DNA of 64,000 nucleotides from VRUE01 sp963702955 (GCA_963702955.1 OY969774.1:558001-622000), one strand, 5' to 3'. Counted from the stretch's first letter, positions 41,028-51,739 are shown. The notes: generated by a model from the sequence alone, not told the origin. Program-made: numbers and translations.

Positions 41028-41741
41028 ATGATCTCCAGCCCCCACAACGAGAAGCTGAAGCTGGTCCGCAAGCTGCGCGATCGCAAGAGCCGCGAGCGCG
41101 AGGAGCTGTTCGCGACCGAGGGCGAGGACCTGGTCGAGGCCGGGCTGGCAGCCGGCGCGGAGCCGCGCTTCCTGCTGAGCGCGGCCGGCAGCGGGCTCGG
41201 CGGCGAGGAGGTCGAGCCGGAGCTGCTGGCCGGCGTCTCGGCGCTCGGCTCGGGCACTCGGGCGATCGCCGTCTGGCCGCTGCGCTGGGCGGAGGAGGCG
41301 CGGGCGCCCTGCGTCTACCTGCACGGCGTCGCCGATCCCGGCAACGTCGGCGCGATCGTCCGCAGCGCCGACGCCCTGCTCGGCGGCAGCGTCGTGCTCG
41401 GCCCCGGCTGCGCCGACCCCTACGGGCCGAAGGCGGTGCGGGCGAGCATGGGCTCGATCTTCGCCGCGGCGCCGCTGCGGGCCGGGGTGGGGGCGACGCC
41501 GGCGCCGCGCGCCGCCCTCGTCGCCCACGGCGGCGAGGAGCCCGCCGCGCTGACCGGGGCGGCGACCCTCTGCCTCGGCGCCGAGCGCGAGGGCCTTCCC
41601 TCGTCGGTGCTGGAGGAATGCGAGCTGCGGGTGACGATCCCGCTGCGTCCCGGCGGTCCCGACTCGCTCAACGTCGCCGCCGCGGCTGCTGTGGCCTGCG
41701 AGCGGATATCGTCGCCCGCCATGCGGAAGGCGGCGCCATGA
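41028..41741 (+). CDS. TrmH/SpoU family RNA 2'-O-methyltransferase
   Basis: 237 residues. An N-terminal substrate-binding domain (EGEDLVEAGLAAG) is followed by a SPOUT knot domain. The three SpoU motifs are visible: GVADPGNVGAIVRSADA (motif 1), LGAEREGLP (motif 2) and IPLRPGGPDSLNVAAAAAV (motif 3). It methylates ribose in rRNA or tRNA; the exact target is unknown. ATG 41028 is preferred to an upstream in-frame ATG at 40977, which lies next to the terminator. It overlaps pheS by 4 nt (ATGA) and so leads the pheST operon, as is common. Confidence 0.88.
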   Translation: MISSPHNEKLKLVRKLRDRKSREREELFATEGEDLVEAGLAAGAEPRFLLSAAGSGLGGEEVEPELLAGVSALGSGTRAIAVWPLRWAEEARAPCVYLHGVADPGNVGAIVRSADALLGGSVVLGPGCADPYGPKAVRASMGSIFAAAPLRAGVGATPAPRAALVAHGGEEPAALTGAATLCLGAEREGLPSSVLEECELRVTIPLRPGGPDSLNVAAAAAVACERISSPAMRKAAP

Positions 41742-42802
41742 CGCTCGAGCGGATCGAGAAGATCGGGGCCGAGGCCGGCGCCGCGATCGAGGCGGCGCAG
41801 GGCACCGCCGAGCTGGAGGAGCTGCGGGTCCGCTACCTCGGCCGCAAAGCCGAGCTGACGGCGATCCTGCGCGGCATCGCCGAGCTGCCCGAGGCCGAAC
41901 GGGGCAAGGTCGGCGGCGGCGCCAACCGCGTCCGCAAGGCGTTGGAGGCGCAGCTCGAGGGTCGCGCTGCCGAACTGGACGCCTCTGAGCTGGAGGAGCG
42001 GCTCGGGGGCGACCAGGTCAACGTCACCCTGCCTGGCGCGCCGCCGCACCCGGCCGGTCACCTGCACCTGATCACCCGCACGACGCGGCAGATCGAGGAC
42101 GTGATGGCCGGCCTCGGCTACCGGGTCACCGAGGGCCCGGAGATCGAGCACGACTACTACAACTTCACCGCTCTGAACCACCCGCCCGGGCACCCGGCGC
42201 GGATGCTGCAGGACACCTTCTACGTGCAGTCGCATCCGGAGGTGCTGCTGCGCACCCACACCTCGCCGGTGCAGATCCGGGCGATGGAGACGCAGCCGCC
42301 GCCGATCTTCGTGATCGTCCCCGGCAAGGTCTACCGGCGCGACTCCGACGCCACCCACAGCCCGATGTTCCACCAGATGGAGGGCCTGGCGATCGCCGAG
42401 GGGCTGACGCTCGCCGACCTGCAGGGCACGCTGCTGGCGATGCTGCGCGAGCTGTTCGGGACGGAGCGCGAGATTCGCATGCGGCCGCACTTCTTCCCCT
42501 TCACCGAGCCGAGCGTCGAGGTCAACGTCTCCTGCTTCCAGTGCGGCGGCAGCGGCGAGCTGGCGGGTGGCGCCCAACAGTGCAATCTCTGCAAGGGGCA
42601 GGGCTGGATCGAGATCCTCGGCGCCGGCATGGTCAACCCCAACGTGCTCGGCTTCGTCGAGGCCGACGGCTACGACCCCGAGCGGGTGCAGGGCTTCGCC
42701 TTCGGCATCGGCGTCGAGCGGGTGGCGATGCTGCGCCACGGTGTGCCCGACCTGCGGCGCTTCTTCGACAACGACGCGCGGATGCTGGAGCAGTTCTCAT
42801 GA
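41738..42802 (+). CDS. pheS: Phenylalanine--tRNA ligase alpha subunit
   Basis: 354 residues. An N-terminal coiled-coil arm (1-90) is followed by a class II catalytic core with HPAGHLHLITRTTRQIEDV near 105, DTFYVQSHPEVLLRTHTSP near 165 and FGIGVERVAMLRHGVPDLR near the C-terminus. A Cys-x2-Cys pair set (CFQCGGSG, CNLCKGQGW) near 265-290 forms the zinc-ribbon-like insert found in many bacterial PheS proteins. It forms an alpha2-beta2 enzyme with PheT. It overlaps both neighbours by ATGA, showing tight coupling. Confidence 0.95.
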   Translation: MTLERIEKIGAEAGAAIEAAQGTAELEELRVRYLGRKAELTAILRGIAELPEAERGKVGGGANRVRKALEAQLEGRAAELDASELEERLGGDQVNVTLPGAPPHPAGHLHLITRTTRQIEDVMAGLGYRVTEGPEIEHDYYNFTALNHPPGHPARMLQDTFYVQSHPEVLLRTHTSPVQIRAMETQPPPIFVIVPGKVYRRDSDATHSPMFHQMEGLAIAEGLTLADLQGTLLAMLRELFGTEREIRMRPHFFPFTEPSVEVNVSCFQCGGSGELAGGAQQCNLCKGQGWIEILGAGMVNPNVLGFVEADGYDPERVQGFAFGIGVERVAMLRHGVPDLRRFFDNDARMLEQFS

Positions 42803-45294
42803 GGGTGCCCTACTCGTGGCTGCGCGAATACTGCGACCCGGGAATCGAGGCAGGCGAGCTGGCCGAGCGGCTGGCGATGACCGGGACCGAGGTCGAGCGT
42901 GTCGGCACCGTCGGCCCGCCCTCGGCCGAGGGCTTCGTCGTCGGCCGGGTGGAGAGCTGCGAGAAGCACCCCGATGCCGACCGGCTCAGCGTCTGTGCGG
43001 TAGAGGTCGGCGAGACCGAGCCGCGGACGATCGTCTGCGGCGCCCCCAACGTCGCCGCCGGGCAGACGGTGCCGGTGGCGCTGCCGGGGGCGACGATGCC
43101 GGGCGGGACCAAGCTGGGCGAGGCGAAGCTGCGGGGCGTCAAGTCCTCGGGGATGATCCTCTCCGCCTCGGAGCTGGAGATCGCCGAGGAGTCGGCGGGG
43201 ATCCTCGTGCTCGGCGACGGCGCTGAGCCGGGGACGCCGCTGGCCGAGGTGCTGCCGATCGCCGAGCCCGTCCTCGAGCTGGAGGTGACGCCGAACCGGG
43301 TCAACTGCTTCGGCATCTACGGGGTGGCGCGCGAGGTGCACGCGATCAGCGCCGCGCCGCTCGGGCCGGAGCCGTGGGCGGAGGACGCCCCGGCCGAGGG
43401 CGGGGGCGAGGTCGGTGACTACGCCTCGGTCGCGGTCGAGGTTCCCGAGCTCTGCCCGCGCTTCACCGCGCGCGTCTTCGCCGAGGTCGAGATCGGCCCC
43501 TCGCCGCCGTGGCTGCAGGCGCGGCTGACGGCGGCCGGGCAGCGGCCGATCAACAACGTCGTCAACATCACCAACTACACGATGCTGCTGACCGCACAGC
43601 CCTTGCACGCCTTCGACCTCGACAAGGTGCCCGACGGGGCGTTGACCGTCCGCGCCGCGGCGGCGGGCGAGAAGATGACTACGCTCGACGGGGTCGAGCG
43701 CACCCTCGACGCCGAGACCGTGCTGGTCTGCGACCGCGACGGCCCCTCCGGGATCGCCGGGATCATGGGCGGCCAGGTCTCCGAGGTGTCGGAGTCGACG
43801 ACCCGGGTCCTGCTCGAGGTGGCGACCTGGAACGGGACCAACATCCTCCGCACCTCGCGCCTGCTCGGGCTGCGCTCGGAGGCCTCCTCCCGCTTCGAGA
43901 AGCAACTCCATCCCGATCTCTGTCTGCGGGCGCAGTGGATCGCCTCGCGGCTGCTGGTCGAGCTCTGCGGGGCGAAGCTGGTGCCGGGGACGATCGACGT
44001 CGCGGCGGAGATCCCGGCACCGCCGACGGTCCGCCTGCGCAACGCGCGGGTCGAGGGACTGCTGGGAATGCCGATCACACAGGCCGACCAGGTCGCCTAC
44101 CTGGAGCGGCTCGGCTTCGGCGTCGAGATCGACGGCGAGGACCTGGCGGTCGAGGTGCCGCCCGACCGCCACTACGACGTCACCCGCGAGGTCAACCTGA
44201 TCGAGGAAGTGGCGAGGGTTCACGGGCTCGCCGAGCACCTGCCCTCGACCCTGCCCGGCTCGGCGGCCGCCGGTGCGGGCGGATTGAGTCGCGGGCAACG
44301 GCTGCGGCGCCGCGCCGAGGACGCGATGCGCGACCTCGGCTTCGACGAGGTCGTCGGCTGGAGCTTCACCGACCCCGGCGAGCCGGGGAGACTGCGGCTC
44401 GGCGGGGACGACCCGCGCGCCGCCGGCATTGCGATCTCCAACCCGCTCTCCGAGGACCAGTCGGTGATGCGGACCACCGTGCTCGGTTCGCTGCTGGACG
44501 TAGCCCGGCGCAACCTCGCACGCGACGCCGACCGGGTCGCCCTCTTCGAGTCCGCCCGCGTCTACCTAAACAGCCCGCCGACGGGCCGAAATGTCGACTC
44601 TAAAGCGACAAATCGGCCCGTCGACCCCCTTGGTGGGGAGTTCGCGGGCGCGCGGGGGGCGCCGTTCGCCGAGCCGCATCGGATCGGCTGCCTGGCCGTC
44701 GGGCCGCTCGTGCCGCAGTCTTGGCGGGGTGGAGGGGAGCCGGCCGACTTCTTCGCCCTCAAGGGGGTGCTGGAAGGGCTCGCCGAGCGGCTCGGGGTCG
44801 AGCTGGGCTTCGAGCCCGCGGGCGAGCCGTTCCTGCACCCTGGCCGGGCCGCTCGGATCGTCGCCGGTGGCTGCGAGGTCGGCTGGATCGGCGAGCTGCA
44901 CCCGCTCGTCTGCCGCGAGTGGGACCTGGCGGCGGCGGTCGGCTTCGAAGCCGACCTGGCCCCGCTGTTGGACGGCGCGAGCGCCGGCGAGGAGACCTTC
45001 GAGGACGTCACGACCTTCCCGGCGGTGCGCCAGGACCTGGCGGTCGTGGTTCCCGCCGAGGTCAGCGCCGCGCAGGTCCGGGCCGCCGTGCTCTCCGGCG
45101 GCGGCGAGCTGCTGCGCTCGGCCGAGGTCTTCGACCTCTACGAGGGCGAGCAGGTCGGCGAGGGGCGCAAGAGCCTCGCCCTGCGGCTCGAGTTCCGCGC
45201 CGCCGATCGCACTCTCACCGACGAGGAGGTCGCCGCGCTGCGCGAGGCGATCGCCGTCAAGCTCGACGAGATAGGGGGTTCGCTCCGTGGCTGA
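42799..45294 (+). CDS. pheT: Phenylalanine--tRNA ligase beta subunit
   Basis: 831 residues. Order: tRNA-binding EMAP-like domain (40-150), B3/B4 editing domain (about 210-390), B5 domain (about 405-475), a catalytic-like domain and a C-terminal ferredoxin-fold anticodon-binding domain (about 740-831, TTFPAVRQDLAVVVP). It completes the PheRS heterotetramer and performs editing. An insert of about 18 residues near 594-612 is encoded by a palindrome lying in frame. The start overlaps pheS and the end overlaps argC by 8 nt. Confidence 0.95.
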   Translation: MRVPYSWLREYCDPGIEAGELAERLAMTGTEVERVGTVGPPSAEGFVVGRVESCEKHPDADRLSVCAVEVGETEPRTIVCGAPNVAAGQTVPVALPGATMPGGTKLGEAKLRGVKSSGMILSASELEIAEESAGILVLGDGAEPGTPLAEVLPIAEPVLELEVTPNRVNCFGIYGVAREVHAISAAPLGPEPWAEDAPAEGGGEVGDYASVAVEVPELCPRFTARVFAEVEIGPSPPWLQARLTAAGQRPINNVVNITNYTMLLTAQPLHAFDLDKVPDGALTVRAAAAGEKMTTLDGVERTLDAETVLVCDRDGPSGIAGIMGGQVSEVSESTTRVLLEVATWNGTNILRTSRLLGLRSEASSRFEKQLHPDLCLRAQWIASRLLVELCGAKLVPGTIDVAAEIPAPPTVRLRNARVEGLLGMPITQADQVAYLERLGFGVEIDGEDLAVEVPPDRHYDVTREVNLIEEVARVHGLAEHLPSTLPGSAAAGAGGLSRGQRLRRRAEDAMRDLGFDEVVGWSFTDPGEPGRLRLGGDDPRAAGIAISNPLSEDQSVMRTTVLGSLLDVARRNLARDADRVALFESARVYLNSPPTGRNVDSKATNRPVDPLGGEFAGARGAPFAEPHRIGCLAVGPLVPQSWRGGGEPADFFALKGVLEGLAERLGVELGFEPAGEPFLHPGRAARIVAGGCEVGWIGELHPLVCREWDLAAAVGFEADLAPLLDGASAGEETFEDVTTFPAVRQDLAVVVPAEVSAAQVRAAVLSGGGELLRSAEVFDLYEGEQVGEGRKSLALRLEFRAADRTLTDEEVAALREAIAVKLDEIGGSLRG
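44580..44622. repeat. Palindromic element in frame within pheT
   Basis: A perfect 10-bp stem (GACGGGCCGA, 44580-44589, with TCGGCCCGTC, 44613-44622) continues after a small AA/AA bulge into a second stem TGTCG/CGACA, with loop ACTCTAAAG. It encodes a polar linker just before the LGGEFAGARGAP segment of PheT. Confidence 0.75.
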
Positions 45295-46288
45295 GAAAGC
45301 AAGAGTGTTGGTCGCCGGCGCCTCCGGCTTCACCGGAGCGCTGGCGGCGCAGATCGTCCACCGGCACCCGCGGATGGAGCTGGTCGCGATCACCTCGCGC
45401 AGCGACGCCGGCAAGCGGCTCGACGAGCTCTACCCGCGCTACCGGGTGCCGCTCGAACTGACCGAGCTCGACCTCGGCGCGATCGAGGACGTCAACGCGG
45501 CGATTGTCGCCTACCCGCATGGCGCCTCGGCGCCGACCGTCGCCGCGCTGCGCGGCCTCAGCGTCCTCGTCGCCGACCTCTCCGCCGACTTCCGCCTGCG
45601 CGACATGCCGACGTATGAGCGCTGGTACGGCGAGCACGGCGCTCCCGAGCTGCTCGAGGGCGCCGTCTACGGCCTGGCCGAGATGTACCGGGAACGGCTG
45701 CGCGAGGCCGAGCTGGTCGCGGTGCCGGGCTGCTACCCGACCGCTGCCGTGCTCGCCCTGGCTCCGCTGGCCGAAAGGGGGCTGCTCGCCGATGTCGTGA
45801 TCGACGCCAAGCAGGGCACCTCCGGCTACGGCCGCAGCAGCGACGACGTCGTCCACTTCTCGGCGATGGACGAGAACGCCTTCGCCTACAAGGCCGAGGG
45901 CCACCGCCACCGCCCCGAGATCGAGCAGGAGCTGGCGGCGCTCGGCAGCGACGTCCCGGTCGTCTTCGTCCCGCACCTGCTGCCGCTCGACCAGGGCGAG
46001 CTGACGACCTGCTTCGCGCAGACCAGTGAGCCGATCTCCAAGCAGGAGGTGCGGGCGCTCTACGAGGAGCGCTACGCCGGCGAGCCCTTCGTTCACCTCG
46101 TCGACCGCCCGCCGGGCGTGCGCGACGTGCGCGACACGAATGAGTGCCACGTCTACGTCACGGTCGAGGAGCGGGGCCGCGTGCTCGCCTTCTCGGCGAT
46201 CGACAACATCTGGAAGGGCGCCTCGAGCCAGGCCGTGCAGTGCCTCAACCTGATGCTCGGCTTCGAGGAGACGGAGGGGTTGGCGTGA
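45287..46288 (+). CDS. argC: N-acetyl-gamma-glutamyl-phosphate reductase
   Basis: 333 residues. It carries out the NADPH-dependent third step of arginine biosynthesis. The Rossmann motif VLVAGASGFTGALAAQIVHR is at the N-terminus, the catalytic Cys is in VPGCYPTAAVL near 148, and KQGTSGYGRS and GHRHRPEIEQEL follow, as in long-type ArgC. GTG 45287 overlaps the pheT end by 8 nt, and the gene overlaps argJ by GTGA. It opens the argC-J-B-D cluster. Confidence 0.95.
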   Translation: MAEKARVLVAGASGFTGALAAQIVHRHPRMELVAITSRSDAGKRLDELYPRYRVPLELTELDLGAIEDVNAAIVAYPHGASAPTVAALRGLSVLVADLSADFRLRDMPTYERWYGEHGAPELLEGAVYGLAEMYRERLREAELVAVPGCYPTAAVLALAPLAERGLLADVVIDAKQGTSGYGRSSDDVVHFSAMDENAFAYKAEGHRHRPEIEQELAALGSDVPVVFVPHLLPLDQGELTTCFAQTSEPISKQEVRALYEERYAGEPFVHLVDRPPGVRDVRDTNECHVYVTVEERGRVLAFSAIDNIWKGASSQAVQCLNLMLGFEETEGLA

Positions 46289-47439
46289 GCGACTTCTTCA
46301 AGTCTCGCTGGGTCGAGGAGCCCCCGGGCGTCGAGCAGCTCGACCCTGCCCGGCTCGCCCCCGGCTTCCGCGCCGGCGGCGCCCACTGCGGCCTCAAGGG
46401 CGGCGGCAAGACCGACGTCGGCCTGCTGGTCTGCGACGCGCCGCGGGTCTCCTCCTCGCTGCTGCTGACCCGCAACGCCTCGGCGGCGGCGCCGGTGCGG
46501 GTCTGCCGGCAGCGGGTCGACGGCACCGCCGTCCGGGCCGCGGTCGTCAACGCCGGCAACGCCAACGCCGAGACCGGCGAGAAGGGCATGGCAGACGCCT
46601 GGGCGATGTGCGCGGAGGCGGCGCGGCGGCTGGGCCTCGCGCCGGAGGCGGTCGCGGTCGCCGAGACCGGGGTGATCGGCGTGCCGCTGCCGATCGAGGC
46701 GGTGCTGCCGGGAATCGGCGAGGCCGCCGGCTCGCTCTCCGCGGACGGCGGCGGCGCCTTCGCCGAGGCGATCCTCACCACCGACCGCTGGCCGAAGAGC
46801 TGCACCCTGAGGGCCGGCGGTGTCACCCTCTCCGCCCAGGCCAAGGGGGCGGGGATGATGCAGCCGGACTTCGCGACGATGCTCTGCTTCGTCCAGACCG
46901 ACGCCGCGGTCGAGGACGCCGACGCGGCCCTGCGCGCCGCCGTCGCCTCCTCATTCGAGCGGATCACCGTCAACGGCCAGATGAGCACCAACGACACCGT
47001 GCTGATGCAGGCGACCGGAGAGGCCGGCGCGCCGCTGCCCGCCGGCCTGCTCGACGCGGTCCTGCTGCAGCTGGCGATCGAGATCGTCGCCGACGGCGAG
47101 GGCGCGGTCCGGGTCGCCCGCGCGCGGGTCGAGGGCGCCGCCTCGGCGGCCGAGGCCGAGCGGGTCGCCCGCGCGATCGCCAACTCGCCGCTGGTCAAGA
47201 CGGCGCTGTTCGGCCGCGATCCCAACTGGGGCCGGATCGCCCAGGCGGCCGGGATGGCGCTGGCGGGAGAGGATCTGGAAGAGATCGGCGCCGAGTCGAT
47301 CGACGCCGCCGAGCTGGCCGAGGACGTCGCCGAGGCGCAGATCGGGCTGCGGCTCGACCGCGGCGAGCACTCCGCCCACGTCTACTTCTCCGATCTCGGC
47401 TATGAGTACGTCAGGATCAACGCCGAGTACACGACCTGA
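46285..47439 (+). CDS. argJ: Ornithine acetyltransferase / N-acetylglutamate synthase
   Basis: 384 residues. It recycles the acetyl group from N-acetylornithine to glutamate. The self-cleavage region KGAGMMQPDFATMLCFV contains the nucleophilic Thr (about residue 197), which becomes the N-terminus of the beta subunit. NAGNANAETGEKG near 92 and FGRDPNWGRIAQA near 311 are also diagnostic. GTG 46285 overlaps argC. argB starts 7 nt after the stop. Confidence 0.95.
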   Translation: MSDFFKSRWVEEPPGVEQLDPARLAPGFRAGGAHCGLKGGGKTDVGLLVCDAPRVSSSLLLTRNASAAAPVRVCRQRVDGTAVRAAVVNAGNANAETGEKGMADAWAMCAEAARRLGLAPEAVAVAETGVIGVPLPIEAVLPGIGEAAGSLSADGGGAFAEAILTTDRWPKSCTLRAGGVTLSAQAKGAGMMQPDFATMLCFVQTDAAVEDADAALRAAVASSFERITVNGQMSTNDTVLMQATGEAGAPLPAGLLDAVLLQLAIEIVADGEGAVRVARARVEGAASAAEAERVARAIANSPLVKTALFGRDPNWGRIAQAAGMALAGEDLEEIGAESIDAAELAEDVAEAQIGLRLDRGEHSAHVYFSDLGYEYVRINAEYTT

Positions 47440-47446
47440 GGAACCG

Positions 47447-48286
47447 ATGGCGACCAACGTCAACACCCTGCTCGAGGCGCTTCCCTACATCAGGGAGTTC
47501 CACGGACGCACCGTGGTGATCAAGTACGGCGGCTCGGCGATGCGCGAGGAGGCGCTGCGCGAGGCCTTCGCGACCGACGTCGTCCTGCTCAAGTACGTCG
47601 GCCTCAACCCGGTGATCGTCCACGGCGGCGGTCCCGAGATCACCGAGTACATGGAAAGGCTCGGGCTCGAGGTCCGCTTCCACGAGGGGCTGCGGGTCTC
47701 CGACGCGGAGACGGTCGAGGTCGCCCGCATGGTCCTGCTCGGCAAGATCAACTCCGACATCGTCGGGCGGCTCAACCGCCACGGGCAGCCGGCGGTCGGC
47801 CTCTCCGGCCAGGACGGCACCCTGTTCGAGGTGGCGCCGGCGCCGAACGCCGAGCAGGTCGGTTTCGTCGGCTCGATCGAGCGGGTCAACGTCGACGTGC
47901 TCAACCACATCGCCGAGGACTACATCCCCGTCGTCGCCTCCTCGGCGTCGGACCGCGAGGGCAACGCCTACAACGTCAACGCCGACGAGGCGGCCGGCAA
48001 GGTCGCCGCCGCGCTCGGCGCCTACAAGGCGATCTTTCTCACCGACGTCCACGGCTGGCTCGACGACCCCGCCGACGAGGGCTCGCTGATCTCGCGGGCG
48101 ACGGTCGAGCAGGTCGAAGGCAAGCTGGAGGGGATCGACGGCGGGATGCGGCCGAAGCTGGCGGCCTGCGTCAACGCGATCCGCGGCGGCGCCCAGTCGG
48201 CCCACATCATCGACGGTCGGGCGCCGCACAGCCTGCTGCTGGAGCTGTTCACCGACGCCGGCATCGGCACGATGGTCACCTCGTGA
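47447..48286 (+). CDS. argB: Acetylglutamate kinase
   Basis: 279 residues of the amino acid kinase fold. It phosphorylates N-acetylglutamate, usually the arginine-inhibited step. Motifs include VVIKYGGSAM near 27, VIVHGGGPEITEYMERLGL near 57 and a late NVNADEAAGKVAAAL segment. The ATG at 47447 follows TGAGGAA, a fair ribosome-binding site overlapping the argJ stop. Whether it is arginine-sensitive cannot be told here. Confidence 0.95.
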   Translation: MATNVNTLLEALPYIREFHGRTVVIKYGGSAMREEALREAFATDVVLLKYVGLNPVIVHGGGPEITEYMERLGLEVRFHEGLRVSDAETVEVARMVLLGKINSDIVGRLNRHGQPAVGLSGQDGTLFEVAPAPNAEQVGFVGSIERVNVDVLNHIAEDYIPVVASSASDREGNAYNVNADEAAGKVAAALGAYKAIFLTDVHGWLDDPADEGSLISRATVEQVEGKLEGIDGGMRPKLAACVNAIRGGAQSAHIIDGRAPHSLLLELFTDAGIGTMVTS

Positions 48287-48296
48287 GGGCCCGCTG

Positions 48297-49483
<1,187 letters not shown>

Positions 49484-49487
<4 letters not shown>

Positions 49488-49939
49488 GCGCACGAAAGCA
49501 GCACCAGGAGCGGCGGTCCTCCGCCTCGGTGGATGATGCCGCGGCGCGCCTCGCCGAGATCGTCGAGGCGGCCGAGCAGGCCGCCGGCAAGGTGATCGAC
49601 GACGCCGAGCGGGAGGCTCGCCGCCGGCTCGATGAGGCCGACGAGCGCGCAGACCGGATCGTCGCCGAACGGCTGCGGGAGATGGCCGACGAGATCGACC
49701 CACCGGTCGCCGGGGAGGCGCCCACCGTCAGGCACCTCGAACCGGTCGAGCCGGTGACCGAGGTCGAGGAGGACGTGACCCCGCGGCGACGTTCCGGCTC
49801 CGCCGGCGCCCGCCTGCTGGCGACCCAGATGGCGGTCTCCGGGGCGGAGCGGAAGGAGATCGAAGAGCGGCTGCGCAGCGGCTTCGAGATCGACGACGCC
49901 GGCGAGATCCTCGACGCGATCCTCGGGCCGGAGGAGTAG
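49484..49939 (+). CDS. Uncharacterised coiled-coil protein in the arg operon
   Basis: 151 residues. The segment about 18-70 (AARLAEIVEAAEQAAGKVID and on) is a charged coiled coil, followed by a Pro-rich acidic hinge and a C-terminal helical part (ERKEIEERLRSGFEIDDAGE). No enzyme motif and no membrane segment. It overlaps argD by ATGA and so is co-translated with the arginine genes, but it is not a known arginine enzyme. A structural or division-related role like other actinobacterial coiled-coil proteins is only a guess. Confidence 0.7.
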
Positions 49940-49946
49940 AGCCGCG

Positions 49947-50306
49947 ATGCACGACGACCCGACCCGCATGATGCCGCAGCCGGGCCCGCCCGATGGCGGC
50001 GGCGGCTCGCGCGGCAACTTCCGCCTGCTCGTCGCCGGCCTGATCGCGGTGATCGTCGGCCTGATCGTGGCGATCGTCGTGATCGCCTCCGACAACGGCG
50101 GCGAATCGACCTCGACCGTCGCGCCGATCACGACGGAAACCGCGCCGAGCGAGTCGACCAGCACCGAATCGACGCCGGCGAAGACCGAATCGACTTCGAC
50201 CGCGCCGACGACGACGGAATCGACCGAAGCGACGACCACCGAAACGACCGAAGCCGAACCGGCTCCCGAAGAAGAAAACGGCAGCGGCGGCATCGGCGCC
50301 CCCTGA
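49947..50306 (+). CDS. Single-pass membrane protein with Thr/Ser/Glu-rich extracellular tail
   Basis: 119 residues. A short Pro/Gly cytoplasmic N-terminus, one membrane segment (about 27-47, FRLLVAGLIAVIVGLIVAIV) and an external tail of about 70 residues made almost only of Thr, Ser, Glu, Pro and Ala (TTESTEATTTETTEAEPAPE). The tail is probably disordered and may be glycosylated. It lies between the coiled-coil gene and argG with spacings of 7 and 3 bp, hence in the operon. The function is unknown. Confidence 0.7.
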   Translation: MHDDPTRMMPQPGPPDGGGGSRGNFRLLVAGLIAVIVGLIVAIVVIASDNGGESTSTVAPITTETAPSESTSTESTPAKTESTSTAPTTTESTEATTTETTEAEPAPEEENGSGGIGAP

Positions 50307-50309
50307 GCC

Positions 50310-51584
50310 ATGACCGAGCCGGCCCCCGAGCAGGTCCGCACCGCGGGCTACGAGGCCGACCCGGCCGAGGTCCGGCGGGTCCTGCTGCTCTACTCGGGCG
50401 GCCTCGACACCAGCGTGATGCTGAAGTGGATCCAGGACCGCTACGGCGCCGAGGTCGTCTGCCTCACGGTCAACCTCGGCCAGCCGGGCGAGGACTACGC
50501 GGTGATCGAAGACAAGGCGAAGCGGCTCGGGGCGCTCGAGTGCCACGTCGTCAACGCCCGCGAGCGCTTCGCCGCCGACTTCGTCGCGCCGGCGATCAAG
50601 GCCAACGCCCTCTACGGCGGCGGCTACCCGCTGTTCACGGCGCTCGGGCGGCCGCTGATCGCCGAGCTGGCGGTCGAGTACGCGCGGCGATCGGGCTGCG
50701 ACACGATCGCCCACGGCTGCACCGGCAAGGGCAACGACCAGGTGCGGATCGAGGCGACTGTGGCGACGCTGGCGCCGGAGCTGAGGACGATCGCCCCGGT
50801 CCGCTCCTGGCAGATGGGCCGCGAGGAGGAGATCGCCTACGCCCGCGAGCACGGCATCCCGGTCAAGGGCGGCACCGAGGCCGCGCCCTACTCGATCGAC
50901 GACAACCTCTGGGGCCGCTCCTCGGAGGGGCGCTGGATCGAGGATCTCGGCCACGCACCCGAGGACGACGTCTTCCAGCTCGTCACCCGGCCCGAGCAGG
51001 CGCCCGACGAGCCCGAGACGGTGACGGTCGAGTTCGAGGCCGGCGTCCCGGTCGGTCTCGACGGCGAGCGGCTCGGGCTGGTCGAGCTGATCGAACGGGC
51101 GGCGGAGGTCGGCTGCCGCCACGGCGTCGGCATCGTCGATCACATCGAGGACCGGATCGTCGGCCTCAAGGTGCGCGACATCTACGAGGCGCCGGCGGCG
51201 GCGATCCTGCTGACCGCCCACCAGGAGCTGGAGAAGCTGGTCGGGACGATCCACCAGAACCAGTTCAAGCCCGGGCTCGACCAGAAGTGGGGCTACCTGG
51301 TCTACGCCGGCCTCTGGTGGGAGCCGCTGCGCTCCGACCTCGACGCTTACATGAACGCGGTCAACGCGCAGGTGAGCGGGACGATCGGCCTGCGCCTCTA
51401 CAAAGGCGGCGTGCGGGTTGTCACCCGCTCCTCGCCGAACGCCGTCTACGACGCCGACCTCGCCTCCTTCGCCGAGTCGGGCGGCCTCTTCTCGCAGGCC
51501 TCCTCGCCGGGCTTCATCGAGCTGTGGTCGCTGCAGTCGCGGATGGCGTACCGGATCCGGCAGCGCGAGGAGGGGGAGGACTGA
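50310..51584 (+). CDS. argG: Argininosuccinate synthase
   Basis: 424 residues. It joins citrulline and aspartate using ATP. The PP-loop is LLLYSGGLDTSVMLKW near residue 28, HGCTGKGNDQVRIEATVATL near 137 and an APYSIDDNLWGRSSEGRWIE-type segment near 200. Somewhat longer than the usual 400, with about 20 extra N-terminal residues and a C-terminal extension. argF, argH and argR are not adjacent in this window. Confidence 0.95.
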   Translation: MTEPAPEQVRTAGYEADPAEVRRVLLLYSGGLDTSVMLKWIQDRYGAEVVCLTVNLGQPGEDYAVIEDKAKRLGALECHVVNARERFAADFVAPAIKANALYGGGYPLFTALGRPLIAELAVEYARRSGCDTIAHGCTGKGNDQVRIEATVATLAPELRTIAPVRSWQMGREEEIAYAREHGIPVKGGTEAAPYSIDDNLWGRSSEGRWIEDLGHAPEDDVFQLVTRPEQAPDEPETVTVEFEAGVPVGLDGERLGLVELIERAAEVGCRHGVGIVDHIEDRIVGLKVRDIYEAPAAAILLTAHQELEKLVGTIHQNQFKPGLDQKWGYLVYAGLWWEPLRSDLDAYMNAVNAQVSGTIGLRLYKGGVRVVTRSSPNAVYDADLASFAESGGLFSQASSPGFIELWSLQSRMAYRIRQREEGED

Positions 51585-51736
51585 TGTACGACAGGCTCGG
51601 CAAGGCGGCGCTGCGCTTCACGGTCGCCTACCTGCGCAAGCGCTACCGGCGTGAGATCCGGATCGGCGTCGGCCTCGGCGCGGTGGCGATCGGCGTCGCC
51701 GTCTACCTGGCCAACCGAGACGTCCCCGAGGGCTAG
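51584..51736 (+). CDS. Small membrane-anchored basic protein
   Basis: 50 residues beginning MYDRLGKAALRFTVAYLRKR. A basic amphipathic N-terminal half precedes one hydrophobic segment (IGVGLGAVAIGVAVYLA). The ATG shares one base with the argG stop (TGATG), and the next gene follows after 3 bp, so it is part of the same transcript. No family is recognised. Confidence 0.6.
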   Translation: MYDRLGKAALRFTVAYLRKRYRREIRIGVGLGAVAIGVAVYLANRDVPEG

Positions 51737-51739
51737 GCC

